Made by a program: the position numbers and the translations under genes | Notes under the pieces: generated by a model | Seen by the model: the letters and a program-made list of their open reading frames with translations, nothing else | Database searches by the model: none | What the model was told of the DNA's origin: nothing | DNA from: Algoriphagus lutimaris | GTDB lineage: Bacteria; Bacteroidota; Bacteroidia; Cytophagales; Cyclobacteriaceae | DNA length: 64,000 nucleotides | Reading direction: 5' to 3' | Assembly: GCF_017051705.1 (NCBI RefSeq) | Contig: NZ_JAFIDJ010000001.1 | Span: forward strand, 558,001-622,000 | Part shown: positions 26,893 through 36,834 of the stretch, piece after piece | Layout: the number at the start of each line of letters is the position of its first letter | Position numbering within the stretch: the first letter of the stretch is position 1

Positions 26893-28203
26893 ATGTTACA
26901 AGATATTCAAGAAAGTAAAATTGCCATCATTGGCCTAGGCTATGTAGGACTTCCATTAGCGGTAGCCTTTGCCGAAAAATATAAAACAGTTGGATACGAT
27001 ATTAATCCAAGCAGAGTGGATCAATTGCAAAAAGGCCATGATAGAACTTTAGAAGTAGCGGATCAGGATTTACAAAATGTATTGGTGAAAACGAGTGTAG
27101 AACTTGATAAAAAAGGAAGTGGTCTACTAATTACAGATGCCATTCTACCTGTCACCTCTTCCAATATTTATATAGTTACCGTTCCAACTCCGACTGATAA
27201 ACACAATCGACCAGTACTTACTCCTATGATTAAGGCATCAGAAATGATAGCAAAGATATTGAAAAAAGGAGATGTGGTGATCTATGAATCCACGGTTTAC
27301 CCGGGTGTGACAGAAGAAGAGTGCGTGCCTGTTTTGGAAAAAATTTCTGGTTTGAAATACAATGAGGACTTTTTTGCGGGTTATTCACCTGAGCGGATTA
27401 ATCCAGGGGATAAGGAGCATACAGTAACCAAAATTCTAAAGGTTACCTCTGGTAGTACTCCTGAGGTAGCAGATTATGTGGATCAACTGTATAAATCAGT
27501 GATTACTGCTGGTACGCATAAAGCATCTTCCATCAAGGTTGCAGAAGCAGCCAAAGTCATAGAAAACTCACAACGGGATATCAATATTGCTTTTGTAAAT
27601 GAATTAAGTAAGATTTTTAATCTTCTGGATATAGATACCCAAGAAGTTCTCGAAGCGGCTGGAACCAAATGGAATTTTCTTCCTTTCCGTCCAGGACTAG
27701 TCGGAGGGCATTGTATAGGAGTAGATCCATTCTATTTAGCTCAAAAGGCTCAAGAAGTAGGCTATCATCCAGAGATTATTTTGGCAGGTCGCCGACTCAA
27801 TGATTCCATGGGGAAACATGTGGCTACTGAGACGATTAAGCATATGATGCGCAAGGATCTCAAAGTAATCGACTCCAAAGTGTTAATTCTAGGCTTTACC
27901 TTTAAGGAGGACTGTCCGGATGTAAGAAACACACGAGTGATTGATATTTACAATGAATTGAAATCTTTTGATATAGATGTTTGTGTCTATGACCCCTGGG
28001 CAGATGTGGCAGAGGTAAAACATGAATATGGGATTGAAATCATCAATGAAGGCTCAAAGCCTGTATTGGAAGATTATTCAGCCATCATACTTGCAGTAGG
28101 GCATCAGGAGTTTAATACCTGGAATATTCAGAAATCTGATAATCAGGTGGTCTATGATGTAAAGGGAATGCTGAGTAAGAAATTGGTGGACTCTAGGCTT
28201 TAA
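26893..28203 (+). CDS. tviB: UDP-N-acetylglucosamine 6-dehydrogenase-type nucleotide-sugar dehydrogenase (TviB/WbpO-like)
   Basis: This 436-residue UDP-sugar dehydrogenase family enzyme oxidises C6 of a UDP-hexosamine to the uronic acid using two NAD+. The N-terminal Rossmann motif is [10 protein letters not shown] and the catalytic Cys lies in [12 protein letters not shown]. The overall sequence resembles Vi-antigen TviB/WbpO rather than UDP-glucose dehydrogenase. The ATG at 26893 is preferred over an upstream in-frame TTG (26875). The gene is followed after 2 bp by a TviC/WbpP-like epimerase; the pair would supply UDP-GalNAcA. It opens the biosynthetic part of the capsule operon behind a long leader. 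Confidence 0.9.
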   Translation: MLQDIQESKIAIIGLGYVGLPLAVAFAEKYKTVGYDINPSRVDQLQKGHDRTLEVADQDLQNVLVKTSVELDKKGSGLLITDAILPVTSSNIYIVTVPTPTDKHNRPVLTPMIKASEMIAKILKKGDVVIYESTVYPGVTEEECVPVLEKISGLKYNEDFFAGYSPERINPGDKEHTVTKILKVTSGSTPEVADYVDQLYKSVITAGTHKASSIKVAEAAKVIENSQRDINIAFVNELSKIFNLLDIDTQEVLEAAGTKWNFLPFRPGLVGGHCIGVDPFYLAQKAQEVGYHPEIILAGRRLNDSMGKHVATETIKHMMRKDLKVIDSKVLILGFTFKEDCPDVRNTRVIDIYNELKSFDIDVCVYDPWADVAEVKHEYGIEIINEGSKPVLEDYSAIILAVGHQEFNTWNIQKSDNQVVYDVKGMLSKKLVDSRL

Positions 28204-28205
28204 TT

Positions 28206-29204
28206 ATGTTTGAGAATTTTAAAGAGCAATTAAAAGGTAAGAAAGTATTGGTGACAGGAGGAGCTGGTTTTATCGGCTCTAATCTTTGTGAGGCTTTATT
28301 AGAACTTGGAGTAAAGGTCACTTGCCTAGACAATTTTGCTACAGGGCATAAACATAATATTGAGCCGTTTTTAAAGAATCCTAATTTCACATTGATAGAA
28401 GGAGATATTCGTGATTTAGCTACCTGTCATACTGCCTGCAATTCGCAAAATTTTGTATTACATGAAGCAGCTTTAGGTTCTGTTCCGAGATCCATCAATG
28501 ATCCCATCACTACCAATGAGGTAAATGTGGGTGGTTTTTTGAATATGCTGGTTGCTGCGAGAGATGCGGGAGTGAAGCGATTTATCTATGCGGCAAGTAG
28601 TTCCACTTATGGGGATTCAGAGGCCTTACCAAAAGTTGAAGAGGTAATAGGAAAGCCACTCTCGCCGTATGCTATTACCAAATATGTAAATGAATTGTAT
28701 GCAGAGAATTTCTTTAAGACCTACGGTTTAAACACGATTGGATTAAGATACTTCAATGTATTTGGTAGAAGACAGGATCCAAATGGAGCATATGCGGCGG
28801 TGATTCCTCTTTTTGTAAATAAACTGATGAATCATGAGAGTCCTGTACTCAATGGAGATGGGACTTTCTCCCGGGATTTTACTTATATAGACAATGTGAT
28901 TCAGATGAATTTATTGTGTTTGACCACAGATAATCAAGACGCCTTGAATCAAGTGTATAATACTGCTGTGGGAGATCGCACTAACTTACTTCAATTGACC
29001 GAGTTGATTAAAAAGTACTTAAGTGTTTATAGTCCTGCTATCAAAGAAGTAGAAGTGATGAATGGACCTAAAAGGAGTGGTGATATTCCACATTCTTTGG
29101 CCTCAGTAGAAAAAGCAAGGAAAATACTGGGTTACAAGGCATCTCATTCAATTGATGCTGGTATTAAAGAGGCTGTGAAATGGTATTGGGAAAGTTTCAA
29201 ATAA
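28206..29204 (+). CDS. tviC: UDP-hexosamine(uronate) 4-epimerase (TviC/WbpP-like SDR)
   Basis: This is a 332-residue extended SDR. The NAD motif is G-G-A-G-F-I-G-S-N, the catalytic Ser lies in A-A-S-S-S-T-Y-G-D, and Y-A-I-T-K is the Y-x-x-x-K pair. The R-Y-F-N-V-F-G-R-R-Q-D-P segment matches WbpP/TviC, which interconvert UDP-GlcNAc(A) and UDP-GalNAc(A). It is preceded at 2 bp by the matching dehydrogenase, so UDP-GalNAcA is the expected product. The following gene starts after 11 bp, at the beginning of an AT-rich region. Confidence 0.9.
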   Translation: MFENFKEQLKGKKVLVTGGAGFIGSNLCEALLELGVKVTCLDNFATGHKHNIEPFLKNPNFTLIEGDIRDLATCHTACNSQNFVLHEAALGSVPRSINDPITTNEVNVGGFLNMLVAARDAGVKRFIYAASSSTYGDSEALPKVEEVIGKPLSPYAITKYVNELYAENFFKTYGLNTIGLRYFNVFGRRQDPNGAYAAVIPLFVNKLMNHESPVLNGDGTFSRDFTYIDNVIQMNLLCLTTDNQDALNQVYNTAVGDRTNLLQLTELIKKYLSVYSPAIKEVEVMNGPKRSGDIPHSLASVEKARKILGYKASHSIDAGIKEAVKWYWESFK

Positions 29205-29215
29205 TCATAAATTAG

Positions 29216-30685
29216 TTGCAAAAGATCAAAACCTACTTTTATCCACTTTTAACGAGATTGTCTCTTTCAGAAAGAGAATTATTTAAAGGAACAGTTTGGA
29301 ATATTTGTGGAAATGGATTTGGAAAATTTTCACTCCTAATTTCGGCAATATTTGTTGCGAGAATATTAGGTCCCGAATCATTTGGTAAATGGAGTATAAT
29401 TAGAAGTACATCTTCAATTTTTACAATTCTTTTAGGTTTTGGAGTGGGAGTTACAGCTATTAAATATGTAGCAGAATATAAAGATTCTTTTAAAAATAAA
29501 GCAGGTGAAATATTAGGTATAACTATTACTTTTGCTGCCATATTAGGTCTAACTCTTTCAATTGTTTTCTTTTTACTTTCAAGGTTTATAGCTGTAGATA
29601 TCTTAAAAGATGCATCGTTAATAAATCCCCTCCAGATATCTTCAATATTTTTGTTTTTAATAGCATGCAATGGAGTTTTGTCAGGGTCGTTAGCAGGCTT
29701 TAACAGCTTTTCTTCTATAGCTGTAGCTAATTTTATAGGTGGAGTTCTAGGAACCATTGTAATTATTTCCTTTAGCGAAAAATATGGGTTAATTGGATTA
29801 GTTTCTGGTTATGTATTATATTATTTATTTATATTTTTTTTATTGATTTTTTTCTTTCTAAAAAAAGTGAAACAATATAATATAAGAATAAGACTTCAAA
29901 ATTATCAAGATAATTTATCAGTTATTTTTAACCACAATTTACCTGCAATTCTAAGTGGTGGAATTGGAGGTTTTGTAATTTGGTGTGTTTTTACTTATGT
30001 GTCGAGGTTGAATAATGGTTTTTCTATTATTGGAATCAATAATGCGGCAAAAATAGCCCAGAATGCTATAATGGAACTTGCTGCTCAGGTTGATATTCCA
30101 ATTATATCGTATTTATCTGCATCCAAAGAAAATAACCAGCAGAATTTGATAAATTTCCTTTCGCCAGTCCTAATAGGAGTTATACTAATTTTACCTTTTA
30201 TTTATTTTCCTAATATTATCAGCTTTTTCTTTAAGTCAAGTGAATATGATACAAATGATTTTTTGCTTGTAATTTCACTTGCGATGCTGACTACATTTAT
30301 TATGATTTTTAAAAGAGGGATGGGACGAAGTATAATTACAAAGAACCTGTTGTGGTGGGGAGTATATGAAAATATATTGTGGTCACTACTTTTAATTTTC
30401 TTTACAGTTCTGTTTGTATTTGATTATGGGAGTGTTGGTCTAGCAGCAGCTTTTGCTTTTGCTTACTATATTGACCTATTAGTAATTGCCCCTTTTTACT
30501 ACCGTAAAAAATTAATCCCAAAAACCTTGTATTTCTCAATCGAATATCTTCTTTTATGGATAGTAGTTTTTGGTGGATGTTTCATGGTGTTTCTCGAAAC
30601 TTCAGTTCTTATTAGAGTTATAGTATATATTATATCTGTTCCAATACAATTTTTCGTTTTATATCGTTTTTATAAAAATATATAG
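29216..30685 (+). CDS. wzx: Wzx-type polysaccharide flippase
   Basis: This 489-residue MATE/PST-family membrane protein has about twelve hydrophobic segments. The amphipathic start (S-E-R-E-L-F-K-G-T-V-W-N-I) and the A-R-I-L-G-P-E-S-F-G segment are typical of flippases that move undecaprenyl-linked repeat units across the inner membrane. The only available start is TTG at 29216; no ATG lies before the first membrane segment. The DNA is clearly richer in A+T than the two sugar-nucleotide genes before it, as usual for the serotype-specific core of a capsule locus. Confidence 0.88.
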   Translation: MQKIKTYFYPLLTRLSLSERELFKGTVWNICGNGFGKFSLLISAIFVARILGPESFGKWSIIRSTSSIFTILLGFGVGVTAIKYVAEYKDSFKNKAGEILGITITFAAILGLTLSIVFFLLSRFIAVDILKDASLINPLQISSIFLFLIACNGVLSGSLAGFNSFSSIAVANFIGGVLGTIVIISFSEKYGLIGLVSGYVLYYLFIFFLLIFFFLKKVKQYNIRIRLQNYQDNLSVIFNHNLPAILSGGIGGFVIWCVFTYVSRLNNGFSIIGINNAAKIAQNAIMELAAQVDIPIISYLSASKENNQQNLINFLSPVLIGVILILPFIYFPNIISFFFKSSEYDTNDFLLVISLAMLTTFIMIFKRGMGRSIITKNLLWWGVYENILWSLLLIFFTVLFVFDYGSVGLAAAFAFAYYIDLLVIAPFYYRKKLIPKTLYFSIEYLLLWIVVFGGCFMVFLETSVLIRVIVYIISVPIQFFVLYRFYKNI

Positions 30686-30689
30686 AGAA

Positions 30690-31853
30690 GTGAAAATTTT
30701 AGTTATATCCTATAATTTTGGTAAAACCTCCTCTGGTAAAGCCACTGAAAGAATAGTGGATGGTCTTATTAATAGGGGGCATGTTATCGAGGTTATCTGT
30801 GGACAAAATTATGTTTTAGATAAACCATATACAATTCATAGAATTAACCCACATCCATTAAGTCCTAGTCGTTTTTTTAAGTTTGTCGGTAATTTTATTG
30901 GTAAAGAAATTAATTATTTGTTTTGGCAAATAAGAGCAAAGAAGAAAGGAGTTGAAATTATAGAAAAATTAATTCCTGATGTGATTTATTCTCGAGGTAG
31001 TCCAATATCAAGTATGATTGTTGGAGAATTTCTTCGAAGAAAATATAACTTGCCTCATTCTATTCATTTTGCAGATCCAATACCTCCCACATTAGATTGG
31101 ATGAATAATAGTTTGGAAAGAAAGAAGCTTATGAATACCATAAATCCGATTATTAAAAATGCGGGTTCAATTTCATTTGTTACTGAAGAAATGAGTAAAT
31201 ATCAATTTCAATCCTCAAATATTCTAAATTCCTCTAAATACTATTTCGTTTCGCCAAATCCTCTTCCCGATTTTGTGAAATTTGGAAAGCCAACTGGAGA
31301 TAAATTTATTTTTTTATTTTTGGGAACGTTTGCTGCTCAGCGAAATCCTTCTGTAATAATAAATGCATTTCTAGAATTTTCTTCTGTTTTAAAAAATGTG
31401 GAGTTCCATATTTATGGAAATTCTTTAAATCAAAAGATATTTAGGGAGTTAAATTTATCTCATAAAAGTATTAAATTTTTTGATTCATCGAATAATGTTC
31501 TTGAGATTATGAGAAACTCGAATGTTCTTGTTGATGTTGATGCGGATGTTTTAAATCAAGTTTTTATTTCAGGGAAACTTATGGAATACATTGCGGTAAA
31601 TAGATTTATATTATCTATTTCTCCAATAAATAGTCCCACCTCAAATCTTTTAAAGGGAATGGAAAAGTCTATAGTTTCTAGTACTCATAATTTTGCAGAT
31701 ATTGTAAAAAGCATGAGTATTTTATATAATAGGAAATGGGACAACAATTTGTTTTCTGAAAGAGAGCTATTAAAAGAATTTGTTGGTTTTAATAGTGTGA
31801 TTGATAGGATAGAGAGATCTTTTTCATATATAATCGATATTAATAATGGATAA
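30690..31853 (+). CDS. Glycosyltransferase (GT-B fold, GT4-like)
   Basis: This 387-residue cytoplasmic protein begins with a glycosyltransferase-type strand (K-I-L-V-I-S-Y-N-F) and a nucleotide-sugar-side domain with F-L-F-L-G-T-F-A-A-Q-R-N-P. The usual E-x7-E motif is weak; near it one reads S-G-K-L-M-E-Y-I-A-V-N-R, as in GT4 relatives. It starts with GTG, 4 bp after the flippase gene, and overlaps the next gene by 8 bp. Donor and acceptor unknown. Confidence 0.75.
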   Translation: MKILVISYNFGKTSSGKATERIVDGLINRGHVIEVICGQNYVLDKPYTIHRINPHPLSPSRFFKFVGNFIGKEINYLFWQIRAKKKGVEIIEKLIPDVIYSRGSPISSMIVGEFLRRKYNLPHSIHFADPIPPTLDWMNNSLERKKLMNTINPIIKNAGSISFVTEEMSKYQFQSSNILNSSKYYFVSPNPLPDFVKFGKPTGDKFIFLFLGTFAAQRNPSVIINAFLEFSSVLKNVEFHIYGNSLNQKIFRELNLSHKSIKFFDSSNNVLEIMRNSNVLVDVDADVLNQVFISGKLMEYIAVNRFILSISPINSPTSNLLKGMEKSIVSSTHNFADIVKSMSILYNRKWDNNLFSERELLKEFVGFNSVIDRIERSFSYIIDINNG

Positions 31854-33171
31854 TTCTTTGATGTTATCTAGTAAATTAATTTATTTCCCTAGGAATATTT
31901 TACTATCATACTTGGTATTGACTATTTTTATGTTTATTGTATCTCCTTGGGAATGGGAAGTTCAAAGTGTAATTGTTTTTTACTTTTATAATATTCTTTA
32001 CTTAATTTCTTTTTTTCTAGGTTATAAGTATGGAGTGTCGAAATATAAAATATTCGATGTTAATAAAATATTTTATCTGAAAAAAGTAATTTCAATTTCA
32101 TTGATTGTAAGTATTTTTTTTATATATCCTAAGTTTCTGTTTAATTTAAAAGTGTCAAATGCTAGTATAGGTGAGATTTTTGATTCAATTTTATTAGGGA
32201 TTTTTTCTCCCTCTATTGCCTATGCGGCTAAACATCAATCTGAGTATGAAGGTTTTCTTACTCTTTCCAACCCTCTTGTTTTGTTTTATTTTGTCACCTT
32301 ACCCCTTCAGTATATTGTTATTCCATTAGCGATATACCACTGGAAAGCTTTAAAACTTTGGCAAAAAATCTCTTATTTAGTTATAGCAGTAACAAATGTA
32401 TTGTCTTTTATAGCGATAGGTACAAATAAGGGGGTTTTTGATTATGTTATTCTTTTACCCGTTATGGCTTTAATTTTGGATCCGCGTCTTATAAGTTTTA
32501 AATATTTTCTATTAAAAAGAATTAAATTGCTTTTTGTTTTATCTCTTGTTTTATCCTTGGGTATCTTCTATTTTTCTGTTGGAAACCAAGGTAGAAAAAA
32601 AAATGATTTTGGATATGACTATAGTGTTGGAAAGATAGTAAATAGAGATGCAACCATAATGGTATTTATTCCGGAAATATTTGAGAATACTTATATTGCT
32701 CTTGATAGCTACTTAACACAAGGCTATTATGCAATGGGATTAGCAATTGATTTGGATTTTGTTTGGACGTATGGGCTTGGTCATAACAATTTTTTTATTT
32801 CTCTAGGAGAAAAAGTTTTTGGAAAAAACTCTATTTGGAGCAATACATATCAAGTTAGGGTAGAAAATATTTATGAATATAGTAGTACAGGTAAATGGCA
32901 TACTGCATATGTATGGCTAGCCAATGACTTTACATTTTTTGGTGTATCTTTTATTATTTTTTTGATCGGCTATTTTTTTAGTCATGTTTGGTTAGATTCT
33001 TTATTGTGCCAAAATGTTTTTGCCATTGTTTTATTACCATTATTTTTTACTATGATTTTATATTTTCCAGCTAACAATCAAGTTTTAGGATTTCAAGGAA
33101 GTTCTATTACTTTTTGGGTTTTATTTATTTTTTGGTATAGCAGTAGGAAGAAAATGTTTGTTTTGGTATAG
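31846..33171 (+). CDS. wzy: Wzy-type repeat-unit polymerase (putative)
   Basis: This 441-residue, very hydrophobic protein has ten or more predicted membrane segments and a large loop in the second half (R-K-K-N-D-F-G-Y-D-Y-S and the following 90 residues). That is the topology of O-antigen/capsule polymerases. Wzy proteins share little sequence, so the call rests on topology and position between flippase and glycosyltransferases. It is encoded in the most AT-rich part of the window and overlaps the previous gene by 8 bp. Confidence 0.72.
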   Translation: MDNSLMLSSKLIYFPRNILLSYLVLTIFMFIVSPWEWEVQSVIVFYFYNILYLISFFLGYKYGVSKYKIFDVNKIFYLKKVISISLIVSIFFIYPKFLFNLKVSNASIGEIFDSILLGIFSPSIAYAAKHQSEYEGFLTLSNPLVLFYFVTLPLQYIVIPLAIYHWKALKLWQKISYLVIAVTNVLSFIAIGTNKGVFDYVILLPVMALILDPRLISFKYFLLKRIKLLFVLSLVLSLGIFYFSVGNQGRKKNDFGYDYSVGKIVNRDATIMVFIPEIFENTYIALDSYLTQGYYAMGLAIDLDFVWTYGLGHNNFFISLGEKVFGKNSIWSNTYQVRVENIYEYSSTGKWHTAYVWLANDFTFFGVSFIIFLIGYFFSHVWLDSLLCQNVFAIVLLPLFFTMILYFPANNQVLGFQGSSITFWVLFIFWYSSRKKMFVLV

Positions 33172-33270
33172 GTTATAACCTTTTCAATGTATTTAATTTG
33201 GTTAGGTGTTTTTATTCATATATAATAAATCTTTGAAAGTTTCTTTTTATCTCTTTTTTGAAATCTTATT

Positions 33271-34353
33271 ATGAAAATTCTTATTGTTGGAAACGGTTCA
33301 ACTGGAATTAATAGTGCTACTAATGAGCATTTTATAACTAAAAATACGGGTGTGTTTTTGAAGTCTTTGGCCAATCGATTTCATTTAAGTTTTATTCAAT
33401 TTAGATCTCCCTATAAAAGAGATAATGATATAGTTGACTATTGTATAACTGGCTCTGTAAGATCATTAATTTTTGCTAGTAAATATCAAATTATTGAATA
33501 TATTAAATTATTTTTATTGTTGATTAAAATGGATTATGTGTATATATTTTATCCTGGTTCTTTAGGGAAACTTGTATGTATTTTTTCTATATTTCTTAAT
33601 AAACCTTTTGGTTTGTACATAAGGGGTCAATATTATAATAAAAATATATTAGATCGTTTTATTTTAAATAGATCTAAATTTATTTTGACAGTTTCCCCGT
33701 CATTATCTGATGATCTTTCAAAGTTTTGTTCTAATGTAGATGTTATTAAACCGATGATTGATATTGATCGAAGTGATTTTAAATTAGATCGAGATTACTC
33801 TATTCCAATTGTGTGGAATTTTCTTTTTGTAGGAAGAGTTGAAGAAAGAAAGGGGATATTTGATTTATTAGAAATCGCTCAAAATCTTAAAAAAAGTAAT
33901 ATTTATTTTGTTCTAAACATAGTAGGAGGTGGGAAATTGTTTGATGATTTTAAATCACTTTTAAATAAAAACAATCTTCAAGATTATGTAATTTTGCATG
34001 GTTTAGTTTCTGATAAAAATATATTAAAATCTATTTACGATGATGCTGATGTATTTATTTTTACTTCTCATGACGAAGGTTTTCCAAGAGTTCTTTATGA
34101 AGCCATGGCTAGTGCATTACCTATATTTACTACTTTTGTTGGGGGGATTTCAGGAAGAATGAAACACTTATATAATTGTATTGAAATTCCTACTAATAAT
34201 TCGGGTATTGCAAGTGATATTATTATTCAAAATTTAAAAAGGATCAAGATTTTAAAAAAAATAGGTAAGAATGGACAAAAAACCTTAAGTAATGTGATCT
34301 CTGGTACACTATTAACTCATGAGGAATTGGTTTTTAAAAATATCTGTTCATAA
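33271..34353 (+). CDS. Glycosyltransferase family 4 protein
   Basis: This 360-residue protein carries a clear GT4 C-terminal domain: N-F-L-F-V-G-R-V-E-E-R-K-G-I at the hinge and the donor-site motif H-D-E-G-F-P-R-V-L-Y-E-A-M-A-S-A-L-P, with the two glutamates spaced as in E-x7-E. It retains anomeric configuration by family knowledge. A 99-bp AT-rich gap precedes it, the largest within the island. Its stop codon overlaps the start of the next gene by one base. Confidence 0.88.
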   Translation: MKILIVGNGSTGINSATNEHFITKNTGVFLKSLANRFHLSFIQFRSPYKRDNDIVDYCITGSVRSLIFASKYQIIEYIKLFLLLIKMDYVYIFYPGSLGKLVCIFSIFLNKPFGLYIRGQYYNKNILDRFILNRSKFILTVSPSLSDDLSKFCSNVDVIKPMIDIDRSDFKLDRDYSIPIVWNFLFVGRVEERKGIFDLLEIAQNLKKSNIYFVLNIVGGGKLFDDFKSLLNKNNLQDYVILHGLVSDKNILKSIYDDADVFIFTSHDEGFPRVLYEAMASALPIFTTFVGGISGRMKHLYNCIEIPTNNSGIASDIIIQNLKRIKILKKIGKNGQKTLSNVISGTLLTHEELVFKNICS

Positions 34354-35681
34354 TGATGTTTAAAAAAATAATTTTCCATTTAAAAATTAAATTTCTTTTT
34401 AAAAGAATGGAAATCTTTACCAATTTGCTTAAAAATGAAGATTTATCCGTAGAAGATTTAAATCAATTGAACTTTGCAAAAAGAATATCTATTGTGAAGT
34501 ATGCTTATAACAATATTCCATTTTATAAAAAATTCTATGACTCTAATTCATTTAATCCTGAATCTCTAACTAATGAAAATGATTGGAATAGAATTCCTTG
34601 TCTTACCAAGAATATTTTAAGAGAAAGTTCCAACGATATTATCAATCCTAATGTTCCAAAATCTCGTTTAAAGTCCACTACAACCGGCGGTAGTACAGGT
34701 GAACCACTACAAGTATATTTTGATAGAACTGTTCCATTGGAGGCATTTGGATGGCGTACTATGAGTTGGTGGGGTATAGCTCCATGGGAAAATCAGGCCT
34801 TTGTTTATAGGAATGTTAGAAAAGGTTTTAGACAATTAATTAATTTTTTAATGTGGTGGCCAACTAAAAGAGTATTACTTGATTGTTCGTCTATGAGTCC
34901 TTCGGATATTAATGTTTTCTTGAATAAAGTGAATGATTTACAACCTTCATTTATTCAGGGATATGTCGGAGGTATTTATGATTTTTCAAAGTATATCAAA
35001 GATAATGGAAGGAAGCTTCATATACCTAAAGCAATATGGGTAACTGCTGCCCCTTTGTCTGAATCAACACGCAAGTTTATAGAAGATACACTTAAAGCCC
35101 CTGTTTATGATCAATATGGTTGTAGTGAAATGTTTTGGCTTGCAGCTGAGTGTAAAAATAAAAAGGGGCTGCATGTTCTTTCAGATATTCGCCACATCGA
35201 ATTTTTAGATTCTTCTGATGAAGTAGTGAAAGATGGTGAATATGGAGATGTGACTATTACTGACCTCGAAAACAAGGCTTTTCCTTTAATTAGATATAAA
35301 AATGGTGATTCAGGACGATATTTAGTCGATAATGTTTGTACGTGTGGTTTACCCTTTCCATTAATTGATAAAATAAAGGGTAGAGTTTCAGATACCATTA
35401 GAACACCGTCCGGAATTTCTATAAGTGGAGCTTATTTAACAACTATTTTTGATGATTATGTCCATTTGGTCGATGGATTTCAAATAATTCAACATAAGGA
35501 TTATTCAGTTTCAATTAATTGTATTCTATCACAAGGACAAAGCGCAAATAACATTGGATTTGCAAAAATTAAGAACGAGCTTTTAAAAAAATCGAATAAT
35601 GAATTGGAAATTAATTTAAAGTTTTATAATTCTTTAATTCAGGACGGAGGTAAACTTAAGTTTGTGATATCTGAACTATAA
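34353..35681 (+). CDS. CapK-like adenylate-forming enzyme (PaaK family)
   Basis: This 442-residue protein belongs to the phenylacetate-CoA ligase-like AMP-binding group. The phosphate-binding loop is S-T-T-T-G-G-S-T-G-E-P (about 108-118), Y-D-Q-Y-G-C-S-E is the adenine/metal motif, and a D-x-x-x-x-K-G-R hinge (D-K-I-K-G-R) is present. Related capsule-locus proteins are named CapK and are thought to activate an acid, perhaps for acylating or aminoacylating a sugar. Substrate unknown. No acyl-carrier or acyltransferase gene is adjacent, so the acceptor step is unclear. Confidence 0.85.
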   Translation: MMFKKIIFHLKIKFLFKRMEIFTNLLKNEDLSVEDLNQLNFAKRISIVKYAYNNIPFYKKFYDSNSFNPESLTNENDWNRIPCLTKNILRESSNDIINPNVPKSRLKSTTTGGSTGEPLQVYFDRTVPLEAFGWRTMSWWGIAPWENQAFVYRNVRKGFRQLINFLMWWPTKRVLLDCSSMSPSDINVFLNKVNDLQPSFIQGYVGGIYDFSKYIKDNGRKLHIPKAIWVTAAPLSESTRKFIEDTLKAPVYDQYGCSEMFWLAAECKNKKGLHVLSDIRHIEFLDSSDEVVKDGEYGDVTITDLENKAFPLIRYKNGDSGRYLVDNVCTCGLPFPLIDKIKGRVSDTIRTPSGISISGAYLTTIFDDYVHLVDGFQIIQHKDYSVSINCILSQGQSANNIGFAKIKNELLKKSNNELEINLKFYNSLIQDGGKLKFVISEL

Positions 35682-35682
35682 T

Positions 35683-36834
35683 ATGAATATTGGTATTGAT
35701 GCCACGAATGTTGGAGGAGGAGGTGGAATTACACATCTGGTTGAGATTTTGCATCATCTGAATCCACATGATTTTAACATTTCAAAGGTATATGTCTTTT
35801 CTTCTCAAAGAGTTTTAGAAAAGCTGCCAACAAAAGATTTTATCATAAAATATAATGATAATTATCTTAATGGTAGTTTAGTTATGAGGCTTTTTTTTCA
35901 ACTATTTAAGTTTGACAGCATTCTCAAATCTAATTGTGATGTGCTATTTTCAGTAACTGGAGATTATATAGGATCGTTTCGTCCTGTTGTTGGAATGTCT
36001 AGAAATATGTTGCTTTATGATAGAAAAGTTGTTTCTGAAATTAATTCCATAAATCAAAAAATTAAATTTAGACTTAGTTTTTATAGACAGAAATTTTCGT
36101 TTGAGAAATCTAAAGGTGTTATTTTCATTTCTCAAATTGCTAAAACCTTAGCCAGTAAATATATAGATTTAGAGAATGTTAATACTACTCTCATACATCA
36201 TGGAATTTCTGCTAAATTCTCTAATTCACCTAAAAGGCAACTAGGGATTAAAGAATATTCATTTAATAATCCATTTAAATTTTTGTATGTCTCAACTATT
36301 CATATGTACAAACATCAATGGAATGTGGTCAAAGCTATTGGTAATTTGCGTTATCAAGGCTACCCAGTTTCTTTGGTTTTAGTAGGTGGATCTATTTTTG
36401 CACCGGCTGGAAATTTACTTGATGAAACTATAAATGAAGTCGATCCAAAAGGTGAGTTTGTAGATTGGAAGGGACATATTGAGTATTCAGAAATTCAAAA
36501 TATTTATAAAGAAATTAATGGCATTGTGTTCGCCTCCACTTGTGAAAATATGCCCAATATTCTTTTAGAATCCATGTATTCAGGATCAGCAATTGCATGT
36601 AGTAATACACAGCCTATGCCTGAATTTCTTAAAGAGTTTGGATTTTATTTTGACCCGCACTCAGTCAGATCCATACAAGAAGCTTTAATTATGATGTTAG
36701 AAGATCCAGAAAAGAGAGAAAATTTTATACTTCACAATCAACAAGAAATTAAAAAATACTCATGGGATAAAACCTCCCATGACACTTTTGATTTTATTTT
36801 ATCCTGCTTTCATAATTTTAATAACAATGTTTAA
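35683..36834 (+). CDS. Glycosyltransferase (GT4-like)
   Basis: This is a 383-residue GT-B protein. The N-terminus M-N-I-G-I-D-A-T-N-V-G-G-G-G-G binds the acceptor side. The C-terminal domain has F-A-S-T-C-E-N-M-P-N-I-L-L-E-S-M-Y-S-G, the E-x7-E-type donor motif with Asn in place of the usual acidic/Gly pattern before it. It starts 1 bp after the CapK-like gene and overlaps the next by 8 bp. It is the last gene of the AT-rich island. Specificity unknown. Confidence 0.85.
   Translation: MNIGIDATNVGGGGGITHLVEILHHLNPHDFNISKVYVFSSQRVLEKLPTKDFIIKYNDNYLNGSLVMRLFFQLFKFDSILKSNCDVLFSVTGDYIGSFRPVVGMSRNMLLYDRKVVSEINSINQKIKFRLSFYRQKFSFEKSKGVIFISQIAKTLASKYIDLENVNTTLIHHGISAKFSNSPKRQLGIKEYSFNNPFKFLYVSTIHMYKHQWNVVKAIGNLRYQGYPVSLVLVGGSIFAPAGNLLDETINEVDPKGEFVDWKGHIEYSEIQNIYKEINGIVFASTCENMPNILLESMYSGSAIACSNTQPMPEFLKEFGFYFDPHSVRSIQEALIMMLEDPEKRENFILHNQQEIKKYSWDKTSHDTFDFILSCFHNFNNNV

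Noticed and set aside
31846-33171. O-antigen ligase instead of polymerase
   Set aside because: Position between flippase and glycosyltransferases and a single large loop favour Wzy; sequence alone cannot decide, so confidence was lowered.
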